This document shows positions 1-6,534 of a stretch of 10,575 nucleotides of DNA, one piece after another. Where the stretch lies: assembly GCA_036393835.1 (NCBI GenBank), contig DASWGI010000172.1:1-10575 (forward strand), written 5' to 3'. The position numbers were made by a program, and so were the translations under genes. This stretch comes from VBKO01 sp036393835 (GTDB lineage Bacteria; Myxococcota; Myxococcia; Myxococcales; 40CM-4-68-19). Position 1 is the first letter of the stretch. The number at the start of each line of letters is the position of its first letter. The notes under the pieces are model-generated. The model did no database searches. It was not told the origin of the DNA and was given only the letters and a program-made list of their open reading frames with translations.

Positions 1-275
1 GAAGGCTCCAAACCTGTCAATCGCAAACGACTCGCATACGTAAGTTGTCCGATTGGACCGGACGCCGCGTCCACGAAGTGGATCCGCCCCGGGGCGGGAC
101 GCGGCGCGTCAGACGGGCGACTCGACTCGCCGGACGACGCCTCGCCGAACCGCGCTCTCGCAAGCCACGAGGGCAGCTCGTCGTCTGGCACTGGCGGTGG
201 CGACTCGGAACGCTGCGCCCAATGCTGGAGACGCCGTATCGAGCCGGAACACCTTCGGCTGCATGGCGGCTCCGC
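1..275. other. Left flank without a convincing gene
   Basis: The stretch lies 3' of the minus-strand gene that ends at 276. The first 60 bases are visibly less GC-rich than the rest of the window. Open frames crossing it on both strands read as arginine-, proline- and alanine-rich strings without family resemblance, as expected from frame shadows in GC-rich DNA. The one structure that stands out is the nested inverted repeat at 64-105. I see no RNA gene or mobile-element end. A gene could begin to the left of the window edge, but nothing here shows it. Confidence 0.5.
64..105. repeat. Nested GC-rich inverted repeat
   Basis: The arms GCCGCGTCC (64-72) and GGACGCGGC (97-105) are perfect 9-base reverse complements. 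The segment between them contains a second, self-complementary 14-base palindrome, CCGCCCCGGGGCGG (84-97), which shares its last base with the right arm. It lies about 170 bases beyond the stop of the minus-strand gene ending at 276. It could act as a factor-independent or processing hairpin, but no T-tract follows on either strand, so a terminator role is only a guess. Confidence 0.4.
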
Positions 276-1139
276 CTAAGCCATCAGGTGGCCGGGGATG
301 GGCAGGTTGTCGCCCATGACGACAGGGCCCACCGGCACGAAGGGGGGCGCGAAGGTGGGGATCTGGCCCTTGCCCATCACCAGCATCACCTGTTGCATCG
401 GAAGCCACATCAGGAAGGCGAGAGCGAGCACGGTGGCGATGGCGTCGTGGAGCGCTTCGTATTGCTTCGTCTTGTCCTTGTTCTTGAGGCCGCCGTCGAG
501 CGCGTCGTCCATCGCCTTGGCCATCGAATTCGGCATGCAGATCTCGGTCATCATCGGCGAGGGGCAGCAGATGAGCGGCATCGGGATGTTCGGCATCGGC
601 GGCGCCATCGGGCCGGGGAAGACGACGAATGCCGGGTACCAGGGCAGCCCCGGCACCATGACCTTGTCCTGCCACTTCTTGAAGCACTGCGAGACGCCTT
701 TCGCGACCGCGTCGCGGTGCTTGGCCTTGTTGCCGGTCCAGGCGGCCACCTGAGGCGCTTGCTTGATGAGGCTCTCGAGCTCCGGGCCGTCGAGGCAGCC
801 CGGCGTGCCCAGCGCGGTGAGCGCGTTGACCTTCAGGTCCTTGAACTTGGCCTGCAGCTTCCACATGTTGTGCGCGAAGCCGATGGCGTCGAGCATCGTG
901 TCGTGGAAGTCCTTGTACTCCTTTCCGATCTTGTCGCAGGTCTCCTGGTGGTACTTGTTGGGCATCTCCGCCGCCATGAACCAGGGCGGAATGAGCTGCG
1001 GGATCGCCTTGCGGTCCCCGGAATGGAACTGCGCCTCGTCCTTGATCGAGAACGAGCTCTTCCACTCCGTGCCCAGCTTCAGGCCGTGCGTGAAGAACTT
1101 CAGGTTCCCGAGGATCTTGATGAACGTGAGCCCCGGCAT
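276..1139 (-). CDS. Met/Pro-rich protein of unknown function
   Basis: This 287-residue protein is of a family I do not recognise. The start is secure: AAGGAGG lies 7 bases upstream of the ATG. About 20 methionines and 6 cysteines occur along the chain. Residues 1-160 are soluble and lysine-rich. Residues 161-192 are hydrophobic but broken by prolines (PMAPPMPNIPMPL), and residues 233-255 form a continuous hydrophobic stretch that could be a membrane helix. The segments around 171-189 and 267-285 resemble each other (F-V, then G-P, then N-[IL]-P-[MI]-P), which suggests an internal duplication. There is no signal peptide. Two sampled 60-base lines of the gene are only 52-58% GC, against about 77% in a sampled line of the radical SAM gene, so it may be transferred. 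The Pro/Gly-rich blocks faintly recall structural proteins of contractile injection systems, which is speculation. It follows a coiled-coil gene by 77 bases. Confidence 0.8.
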   Translation of the reverse strand: MPGLTFIKILGNLKFFTHGLKLGTEWKSSFSIKDEAQFHSGDRKAIPQLIPPWFMAAEMPNKYHQETCDKIGKEYKDFHDTMLDAIGFAHNMWKLQAKFKDLKVNALTALGTPGCLDGPELESLIKQAPQVAAWTGNKAKHRDAVAKGVSQCFKKWQDKVMVPGLPWYPAFVVFPGPMAPPMPNIPMPLICCPSPMMTEICMPNSMAKAMDDALDGGLKNKDKTKQYEALHDAIATVLALAFLMWLPMQQVMLVMGKGQIPTFAPPFVPVGPVVMGDNLPIPGHLMA

Positions 1140-1143
1140 CGCA

Positions 1144-1153
1144 CCCCCTCCTT
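1144..1153 (-). promoter_or_regulatory. Strong ribosome binding site
   Basis: On the minus strand this reads AAGGAGGGGG. Its AAGGAGG core sits 7 bases before the ATG at 1139. It is the best Shine-Dalgarno match in the window and fixes the start of the 287-residue gene, which suggests that this protein is well translated despite its atypical base composition. Confidence 0.8.
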
Positions 1154-1216
1154 AGTTTACCACGGGCAGGCGAGCGCTTCCACCCAGCGCTGGATGCGGC
1201 AGCGGGTGCGGGCTGG

Positions 1217-1702
1217 CTACTCGTCGAGGTGGTCGCGCTTGAACTGGTCGATGGCCGCCTTGGTCTCCGGGGCCGGGCTGTCGCCCACGGCGGCCTCCAG
1301 CTGCTTCAGGATGGACTTCACCGCCTCGCGCTTCTCTTCCTTCAGCTTGCGATCGGCGACGGAAGCCATCGCCAGCCGCTCGACGGTGGCGGGGCTCATG
1401 GTCGGCATCTGCGGATCCCAGATCTCCGCGCCTTGAAGCACCAGCGTATCGAGCGCGACGCCGGTCGCCTCGGCGACGCGTTCACGCTGTTCCTTGGTGA
1501 GGGCGACGCGCGTCTCGCCGTTGCCTTTGGTCTGCGCGTAGGTCCTCTCCAGCCCCGCCGCCATCTGCCCGAGCTCCTCGGCCATCTGCGCGATCTGCTT
1601 GCCCAGCTCCTGCACGCGATCGGCATTCGTCTCCCGGGCGATCTGCTCCAGGAGCGGCTGCATCGATTTCTGCTTGCGCTCGATGTCTTCGAGGCTGGCC
1701 AT
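1217..1702 (-). CDS. Small coiled-coil protein, function unknown
   Basis: This 161-residue, highly charged, almost wholly helical protein has no signal peptide or membrane segment. Residues 1-58 have heptad-like spacing of Leu/Ile/Met with abundant Glu, Gln and Lys (for example EELGQMAAGLERTY) and probably form a coiled coil. A short middle part (about 66-105) contains the more globular LTKEQRERVAEATG and a WDPQMPTMSP segment, followed by another charged helix at 106-138 and an acidic tail ending DHLDE. I recognise no family. Such proteins are often scaffolds or chaperones for a neighbour, and the next gene (276-1139) is 77 bases downstream on the same strand, so a paired role with that unknown protein is possible. 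The ATG at 1702 has only a weak upstream purine run. It lies 69 bases after the radical SAM gene. Confidence 0.75.
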   Translation of the reverse strand: MASLEDIERKQKSMQPLLEQIARETNADRVQELGKQIAQMAEELGQMAAGLERTYAQTKGNGETRVALTKEQRERVAEATGVALDTLVLQGAEIWDPQMPTMSPATVERLAMASVADRKLKEEKREAVKSILKQLEAAVGDSPAPETKAAIDQFKRDHLDE

Positions 1703-1771
1703 GGGTCTCGGCTTGCGCTTCGTCGCGGTCGATCGATCATCCGGGCAGAACGCGCCGGCGTCAAGGCGGGG

Positions 1772-3196
1772 TCAGCGCGCGCCCGCCGCCGGGATGGCGA
1801 TCTCGCGAGCGGGCTTCGGTTCCCAGCCCGACGCGTGCTGCGCCGGGAAGAGCTTGCCGTAGGTGTGGTCCGCCTTCTTGCGGAGCCCGAGCTGGATCAG
1901 ATCCAGCGCCGCATCGGGCAGGCGGAAGAAATTGCGCGCGAGGGCCGCGTCGTCCGCGTACGCGCGCTTCACCTCCTCCAGCGACCAGGACGCGGGGAAC
2001 GGCCGGTAGCGCAGCGGCGGCTCGCGGATCCACCACTCCGTGAATCCACAGCGGGCGTGGTGCTCGTCGTAGATGCGCGTGCCGGGGTAGGGGACCAGGA
2101 CTCCGCGGGCGTTGAACGCGGCGGCGACGGGCGCGGCGAAGTCGATGAAGTCGAGCGTCGCCCGGAGCTCGTCCAGCGTCTCGCCGGGCCAGCCGAACAT
2201 GAGGTTCAGCATGCAGTGCAGGCCCAGATCGCGCGCCCAGCACAGCACCGAGAGCACCCGATCCACCGTGACGCCCTTGCCGATCCGCAGGAGCATCTCC
2301 GGGTCGCCGCTTTCCATGCCGATGTCCACGCCGCGGCAGCCGGCGCGCTGCATGGCCGCCAGGATGTCCGGGTCGAGGTGCGCGGGATGCGCCGTGCAGG
2401 TCCAGTGCACCGGCGGCTCGATGCGCGCCAGCTCGGAGCACAGCTCCAGCATCCGCCGCCGGCCCACCGCGAAGGAATCGTCGAAGAAGCTGAACGCGTC
2501 GAAGCGGACGCGCCCGCGGAACGCCCCGATCTCCCCGGCGATGCCCCGGGCGCTCCGGTACCGGAAGCGGCGGCCGGTCACGTTGTTGGAGCAGAAGGTG
2601 CACGCCGCGGGACAGCCGCGGCTGGCGAGCAGCCCGGCCGGCCCCACGGGCTCGCGGGCGCCGTACCAGGCCGGGTCGAACAGATCGAGGGCCTCCACCG
2701 GGGAGGCGAGAGCGTCGAGGTCGAGCAGGAACCCGCGCGGAGCATTCACCGCGGCCCCGCCGCGCCAGACCAGGGAGCGCACCTCGCCGAATGCGCGCTT
2801 CCCGTCCAGCGCATCGCACAGCTCGGCGAGCGTCTCCTCGCCTTCGCCGCGGACGACCAGGTCGAACCCGTGCGCGGCCGGCTCGAGCGGCGCCACGGTC
2901 GGATGCGGGCCGCCGCAGACCAGCGGGATCGCCGTCCGCTCGCGGAATGCGCGCGCCAGCGCGTAGGCCTCCTGAGCATAGAGCGTCTTGCAATGGATCC
3001 CGGCGAGGTCCGCGCCGAAGTCCAAGGCGCGCGAGACGATCTCGCCCTGGTCGCGCGGCGCGTGGGGCGCGCTGGCGTCGAGCAGCGCGACCTCGTGGCC
3101 GCTCCGGCGCAAGGCCGCCGCGAGATACAGGAACGAGAGCAGCGGCGTGCGCACCGTCTCGTCGGTTCGCGGGTTGACGAGGAAGACGCGGGCCAT
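1772..3196 (-). CDS. B12-binding-type radical SAM protein
   Basis: This 474-residue protein has the two-domain layout of cobalamin-binding radical SAM enzymes. The N-terminal Rossmann-like part shows the family's hallmarks: VFLVNPR at the start, LSFLYLAAALRRSGHEVALLD (about 20-40), GGPHPTV (95-101) and VVRGEGEET (114-122). The radical SAM core follows with the 4Fe-4S motif CxxxCxxC at C195, C199 and C202 in RGCPAACTFC, then FFDDSF (237-242), the GMESG strand (293-297) and FGWPGET (334-340). Family enzymes use the cluster to cleave S-adenosylmethionine into a 5'-deoxyadenosyl radical; many B12-type members methylate carbon or phosphorus or rearrange lipids, peptides or cofactors. The substrate here is unknown. 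A C-terminal tail of about 75 residues (400-474) has no SPASM-like cysteine cluster. The ATG at 3196 lies 6 bases past the preceding stop, with GAGGA overlapping that junction, so translation is probably coupled to the HExxH gene. Confidence 0.92.
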   Translation of the reverse strand: MARVFLVNPRTDETVRTPLLSFLYLAAALRRSGHEVALLDASAPHAPRDQGEIVSRALDFGADLAGIHCKTLYAQEAYALARAFRERTAIPLVCGGPHPTVAPLEPAAHGFDLVVRGEGEETLAELCDALDGKRAFGEVRSLVWRGGAAVNAPRGFLLDLDALASPVEALDLFDPAWYGAREPVGPAGLLASRGCPAACTFCSNNVTGRRFRYRSARGIAGEIGAFRGRVRFDAFSFFDDSFAVGRRRMLELCSELARIEPPVHWTCTAHPAHLDPDILAAMQRAGCRGVDIGMESGDPEMLLRIGKGVTVDRVLSVLCWARDLGLHCMLNLMFGWPGETLDELRATLDFIDFAAPVAAAFNARGVLVPYPGTRIYDEHHARCGFTEWWIREPPLRYRPFPASWSLEEVKRAYADDAALARNFFRLPDAALDLIQLGLRKKADHTYGKLFPAQHASGWEPKPAREIAIPAAGAR

Positions 3197-3202
3197 GGGT
3201 CC

Positions 3203-4531
3203 TCAGTCCCGCAGCGAGGGCAGGGCGGGCGTCTTGCCGTTGCGTGCCGCGCACAACGCCGGGGGATAGGGATGCCGCGGAGGCGCGCCCACCGCGTCGC
3301 AGCCGGGCCAGGGAGCGCGCAGCAGGCATTCGCCGACGTCGAGCGCGATCGGTCCGGGAGGGTGTGCCCGCGCCGCGCGGAAGGTGCGCCCCGCGCGCTC
3401 GGTGCGGACGTGGAGCGCGCGCACGGCGCGCAGCGCCAGCGCGTCGTCGCCGGCGGTCGGAGCGTCGCGCCAGCAGGGCAGCTCCGGCCAGGAGAGCGCG
3501 TCGAGGGCCGCGTCCCACCGCGCGCGCAGAGGGGTCCCCGGCGCCGGGACGGAGCGGAGCAGAGGCTCGAGGTGCGCGGCGTGGAAGGCCCGGGCCAACC
3601 GTAGGTCGCGGTGCAGATCGATCAGCTTCCACCAACGCTCCGGGTGGAAAGCGTCCGAGAGGAGGTGGGGCGCGCCGGACTCGAGGAACCCGAGCCAGCC
3701 GTAGCAGCGCATCGCCTCGACGCACGGGGCGCCGAGCGGGCCGCGCAGATCCAGCCCGCCGGCTTGCGCGCGCACCGCCTCCCGCGTCCCGATGCGAAGC
3801 GCCACGAACCCGCCCACGGCGGCGAACCACGGCGCTCCCGGGATGGCGTCCTCGCCGCCCGGGGCCGGGAAGACCTGCTCGGGCCACGCCTCGGAGCCGA
3901 TCCAGGCGGCGAGCGCCTCGTGCAGGTTGGCCGGCGCCGGCACCAGGTCCGGATCGAGCGGGTGCAGGTGGGACAGCTCGTGCAGCAGGGGCCCCACGTA
4001 GCGCGCATCGATCAGCTCGACCGGGCCGCGTCCCCGCCAGGCCTCCTCGGCGAGGTCGCCGGGATACGCGTACAGCATCGGCATGCTGCGGCCGAAGTGG
4101 CAGCGCGCGTACAGCTCGGCCAACGTCGGCCGCGCAGACACCAGGGCCTGCGGCGTCGCGGCGCCGATGACGCGGGCGCAACCCATGCCGGCGCCGGCCA
4201 CCAGCGCGAAGAGCCGGTCGAGCGCCTCGCGGAGCCGGGGCAGGCGGCGCAGGTCGAGGCGCGCGGAGAAGAGGCGTTCCTCCGCGCCGCCCGCCGCGCG
4301 GAGCTGGACTGCGAGCTGGGCGGGCATGGTGTCCAGGTAGTGGCGATCGAGGTCGTTCCCGCGGAGGAGGCCGGCGATGGTGAGCGCCTCGAGCATCCCC
4401 GCGGGCAGGGCCGCGCCGATCTCGGGACCGCGGCGCAAAGGATTGCGCGACAGCGCCGCGGCGTATCCGCGCGCGACTCCCTCCTGGAGCGCAGCGCGGC
4501 GCGACAGCACGGAATGGACCAGCTCGATCAC
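3203..4531 (-). CDS. HExxH-motif protein, putative metalloenzyme
   Basis: This 442-residue protein has no signal peptide. The key feature is HELSH at residues 184-188 in LLHELSHLHP, the zinc- or iron-binding HExxH motif. E205 in NLHEALAAW, 17 residues on, sits where gluzincin-type peptidases carry the third ligand; H204 is an alternative. Residues 1-170 are mostly helical and Leu/Arg-rich. The C-terminal part (about 350-435) has cysteines at 353, 402, 411 and 427 and several histidines and prolines. HExxH proteins near radical SAM genes also include the peptide-modifying family annotated as HEXXH-motif or 2-oxoglutarate-dependent beta-hydroxylases, so the motif need not mean proteolysis. I cannot assign it to either family by eye. 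The start is GTG, preceded after 9 bases by a run of seven G that serves as ribosome binding site. It lies 24 bases after the TerB-like gene and 6 bases before the radical SAM gene. Confidence 0.8.
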   Translation of the reverse strand: MIELVHSVLSRRAALQEGVARGYAAALSRNPLRRGPEIGAALPAGMLEALTIAGLLRGNDLDRHYLDTMPAQLAVQLRAAGGAEERLFSARLDLRRLPRLREALDRLFALVAGAGMGCARVIGAATPQALVSARPTLAELYARCHFGRSMPMLYAYPGDLAEEAWRGRGPVELIDARYVGPLLHELSHLHPLDPDLVPAPANLHEALAAWIGSEAWPEQVFPAPGGEDAIPGAPWFAAVGGFVALRIGTREAVRAQAGGLDLRGPLGAPCVEAMRCYGWLGFLESGAPHLLSDAFHPERWWKLIDLHRDLRLARAFHAAHLEPLLRSVPAPGTPLRARWDAALDALSWPELPCWRDAPTAGDDALALRAVRALHVRTERAGRTFRAARAHPPGPIALDVGECLLRAPWPGCDAVGAPPRHPYPPALCAARNGKTPALPSLRD

Positions 4532-4540
4532 GGCGCGCCG

Positions 4541-4547
4541 CCCCCCC
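4541..4547 (-). promoter_or_regulatory. Poly-G ribosome binding site
   Basis: On the minus strand seven consecutive G bases stand 9 bases before the GTG codon at 4531. No other purine-rich element is present between the preceding stop (4556) and this start, so the G-run probably serves as the Shine-Dalgarno sequence and supports the GTG start. Length variation of this homopolymer would alter translation of the HExxH gene without touching any coding sequence. Confidence 0.5.
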
Positions 4548-4555
4548 GTTCCACC

Positions 4556-4951
4556 TCAACGCGTCGCGAGCACCAGCAGCCGTCCCGCGTCCGCGTCCGA
4601 CAGGCCGAGCAGCTGCTGCACGCGGCCGAGCACCGTCTCCTCCTGCAGCGGGAAGACGCGGTCGGCGCCCATCACTCGCGCGCAGCACTTGAAGGCCAGC
4701 TCGCGGTAATCGGCGTCCTTCAGGTCGCCCGCGGCGGCCGCCAGGCACGCATCCAGGCCGTCGGCGAGCATCCACTTGCGCGTCTCGCGCCCGATCTCGC
4801 TCACCACGCCCACGCGTTCCAGCATCGGGTTCCCCGCCACCTGCCGCTGGATGGCCAGCGCTTCGCTCCCCTCGACGTGCCCGTCCGCCCAGGCGGAAAG
4901 CACCATCATCTGCACCACGCGGCGCGCCTGGACGGGGTCGAACCGGTCCAT
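4556..4951 (-). CDS. TerB-like domain protein
   Basis: This 131-residue all-helical protein resembles the TerB fold of the tellurite-resistance and related stress-response families. It opens with a helix (VVQMMVLSAWADG, 12-24) and then shows the acidic turn ADGHVEGSE (22-30), which recurs in degenerate form as GADRVFPLQEE (95-105). This paired pattern of a helix, ADG and a glutamate is typical of TerB-like domains, whose acidic residues are thought to bind metal. It has no signal or membrane segment. The start ATG at 4951 has no strong ribosome binding site; an overlapping ATG eight bases upstream is out of frame. The gene is 74 bases after the dedA-like gene and 24 bases before the HExxH gene. 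TerB domains are often accessory to membrane or stress complexes, but the partner here is unproven. Confidence 0.75.
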   Translation of the reverse strand: MDRFDPVQARRVVQMMVLSAWADGHVEGSEALAIQRQVAGNPMLERVGVVSEIGRETRKWMLADGLDACLAAAAGDLKDADYRELAFKCCARVMGADRVFPLQEETVLGRVQQLLGLSDADAGRLLVLATR

Positions 4952-4992
4952 GGGGCCATTGTGCCCAAAGAGGGCCCTCCAGGTCGAGGCCG

Positions 4993-5015
4993 GCCGCCGC
5001 CGTATGCGGCGCGGC
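4993..5015 (-). other. Hairpin after the DedA-like gene
   Basis: A stem of nine base pairs (inner CGCCG/CGGCG, then four more pairs beyond one unpaired base) closes on a four-base loop at 5003-5006. It begins 10 bases beyond the stop codon of the minus-strand gene that ends at 5026. No run of T follows in the direction of transcription, so it is a poor classical terminator. It may stabilise or process the transcript between the DedA-like and TerB-like genes. Confidence 0.35.
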
Positions 5016-5025
5016 GCTGCGTATT

Positions 5026-5625
5026 TCAGGCCGGCTGGCGCCGTTCGAGGTTCCGCTTCATGAAGGCGGGCAAGACCACCAGGATCAAGGCGAGGGTGAT
5101 GCCGATGGCGATCTCCAGCCAGCGGACGTGCTTCACCAGCTCGTGCGAGGCGCCGAACTCGTAGCCGATGCCCACCATGATGCCGACCTCGATCATGGCG
5201 ACGGCGCCGTTCACCGCGATGAACTTCCAGGCGGGCGGCTTCGCCGCCCCGATGGCCAGGTAGATCGGCCCGCGCAGCCCGATGAGGAATCGCGCCAGCA
5301 GGATGGCGCGGAGCGGGTGCTCCCGCACCAGCTCCTCCGCCCACCTGCGCAAGGCGGGGTTCACGATCTTCCGGCCCCAGCGGGACTCGAGGAACTTCGG
5401 CAGGAGCCCCCGGCCGAGCAGGAAGGTCACGGTGTCGCCGACCAGGACCCCGGCCAGCGCGGCGAAGTACGCCTCGAGCAGCGATACCGCCCCTTGGTGC
5501 GCCAGATAGCCGGCGCCCAGGAGCGCCAGCTCCTCCGGGAGCGGGACGACCAGCGTGGAGAGCACCACGCCGAAGATGGCCCAGTCGGTTCCCGTAGCGT
5601 GGCCCCAGTACCGGAGAGTGCGCAC
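5026..5625 (-). CDS. DedA/SNARE-associated family membrane protein
   Basis: This 199-residue integral membrane protein carries the DedA signature: an early reentrant region with the acidic motif VVPLPEELALLGAG (26-39), then LAGVLVGDTVTFLLGRG (57-73), and the arginine motif ARFLIGLRGPIYLAIG (111-126) with R112 and R118. These acidic and arginine residues are the ones required for function in characterised DedA proteins. Further hydrophobic stretches lie at about 134-157 and 169-188, and the C-terminus is basic (MKRNLERRQPA). Family members move phospholipids or undecaprenyl phosphate across the cytoplasmic membrane and support envelope integrity and proton-motive force. The only in-frame start is GTG at 5625, with a weak ribosome binding site. 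It lies 82 bases after a dehydrogenase gene. The nearby acyltransferase gene makes a membrane-lipid role plausible. Confidence 0.92.
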   Translation of the reverse strand: MRTLRYWGHATGTDWAIFGVVLSTLVVPLPEELALLGAGYLAHQGAVSLLEAYFAALAGVLVGDTVTFLLGRGLLPKFLESRWGRKIVNPALRRWAEELVREHPLRAILLARFLIGLRGPIYLAIGAAKPPAWKFIAVNGAVAMIEVGIMVGIGYEFGASHELVKHVRWLEIAIGITLALILVVLPAFMKRNLERRQPA

Positions 5626-5707
5626 GGGCCCGGTCGAATTCCATCCTGGAGAGGCAGGGGACCGCCAGCCGCACGCCCGCTCCGCCCGCCTCGCCCTCAG
5701 CCGCGGG

Positions 5708-6520
5708 CTACGGCTTCTGCGCCGCCCTCCGTTCCATCAAGGCGCGCTTGTTGCGCTCGCCGCGCCGTTCCAGGGCCGGCCGCAGCACGCGCATCAGCCG
5801 CGGCGAGACGTAGCCGAGCGTACAGAGCTTTCCCGAGAACCACGGCAGCGCGATCTCCACCCGGCGCTCCCGCCAGCAGCGGAGCACCGCGTCCGCCACT
5901 TGCCCGGCGGTGCTCATCGGCTGGGAGAAGTTGAGCGCGGGCGCCTTGGCGAGGTTGCCGAAGAAGTTCGTGTCCACGGGGCCGGGCGAGACGATTCCCA
6001 CGTGGATGCCCCGCGCGCGCAGCTCGCCGTGGAGGACGCGGGAGAAGGCGCGCAACCCAGCCTTGGAGGCGCTGTACGCCGCCTCGTGCGGGACCGGGAC
6101 CATGCCCGCCAGGCTGGCGACGTTCACGATCGCGCCGCCCTGGCGGAGGTGCGGCGCCGCTGCGCGCGCGAGCACCACCGGCGCGGTCAGGTTGGTGGTG
6201 ATGACGTCGCCCAGCTGGCGGGGAGCGAACTGCAGTGCCGGTCCGCGGTGGTTGAGGCCCGCGTTGTTCACCAGGAGGTCGAGGGCGCCGAACCGCTCCA
6301 GCACGCGCGCGGGGAGCTCCTCGAGCCGCGCCAGGTCGGTCACGTCGAGGGGGTAGATGGCGGCGCGCTCGGGTCCCAGCTCGCGCGCCGCCTCGCGCAG
6401 GTTGGCCTCGGTGCGAGCCACCAGCGCCACCTTGCCTCCGCCCGCCACCACGGCGCGCGCGACGGCCAGCCCGATGCCCGACGACGCCCCGGTCACCAGC
6501 GCGATCTTTCCCTCCAGCAT
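5708..6520 (-). CDS. Short-chain dehydrogenase/reductase (SDR)
   Basis: This 270-residue protein is a classical SDR with a complete active site. It shows the nucleotide-binding motif GASSGIG (11-17), LDVTDL (58-63) after the third strand, NNAG (85-88), N110, the catalytic serine S136 in VNVAS, and YSASK with Y149 and K153, followed by SPGPVDTNF (178-186). Such enzymes interconvert alcohols and ketones with NAD(H) or NADP(H). The second strand ends in VARTE, with an arginine after the strand that favours NADP(H). The C-terminal 45 residues (about 226-270) contain a hydrophobic-aromatic run (LPWFSGKLCTLGYVSP) and then a strongly basic tail, which could contact membrane. The substrate is unknown. 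GGGAGG precedes the ATG, which starts 14 bases after the response regulator stop, so the two are very likely cotranscribed. Confidence 0.93.
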   Translation of the reverse strand: MLEGKIALVTGASSGIGLAVARAVVAGGGKVALVARTEANLREAARELGPERAAIYPLDVTDLARLEELPARVLERFGALDLLVNNAGLNHRGPALQFAPRQLGDVITTNLTAPVVLARAAAPHLRQGGAIVNVASLAGMVPVPHEAAYSASKAGLRAFSRVLHGELRARGIHVGIVSPGPVDTNFFGNLAKAPALNFSQPMSTAGQVADAVLRCWRERRVEIALPWFSGKLCTLGYVSPRLMRVLRPALERRGERNKRALMERRAAQKP

Positions 6521-6534
6521 GCCTGCCTCCCAGG

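Noticed and set aside
1173..1191. Repeated AGCGCT with a seven-base spacer, considered as a terminator
   Set aside because: The stem is only six bases and no T-tract follows; it is likely chance in GC-rich DNA.
1229..3604. A 791-codon open frame on the plus strand antisense to three genes
   Set aside because: Its translation has no family motifs, and the opposite strand carries clear motifs and ribosome binding sites.
1761..4775. A 1004-codon open frame on the minus strand
   Set aside because: It overlaps the radical SAM and HExxH genes in another frame and reads as Arg/Ala/Gly/Pro-rich low-complexity protein, typical of GC-rich shadows.
4952..5674. Upstream extension of the TerB-like frame to 372 codons
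   Set aside because: It would lie over the DedA gene in another frame; the extension has no domain resemblance.
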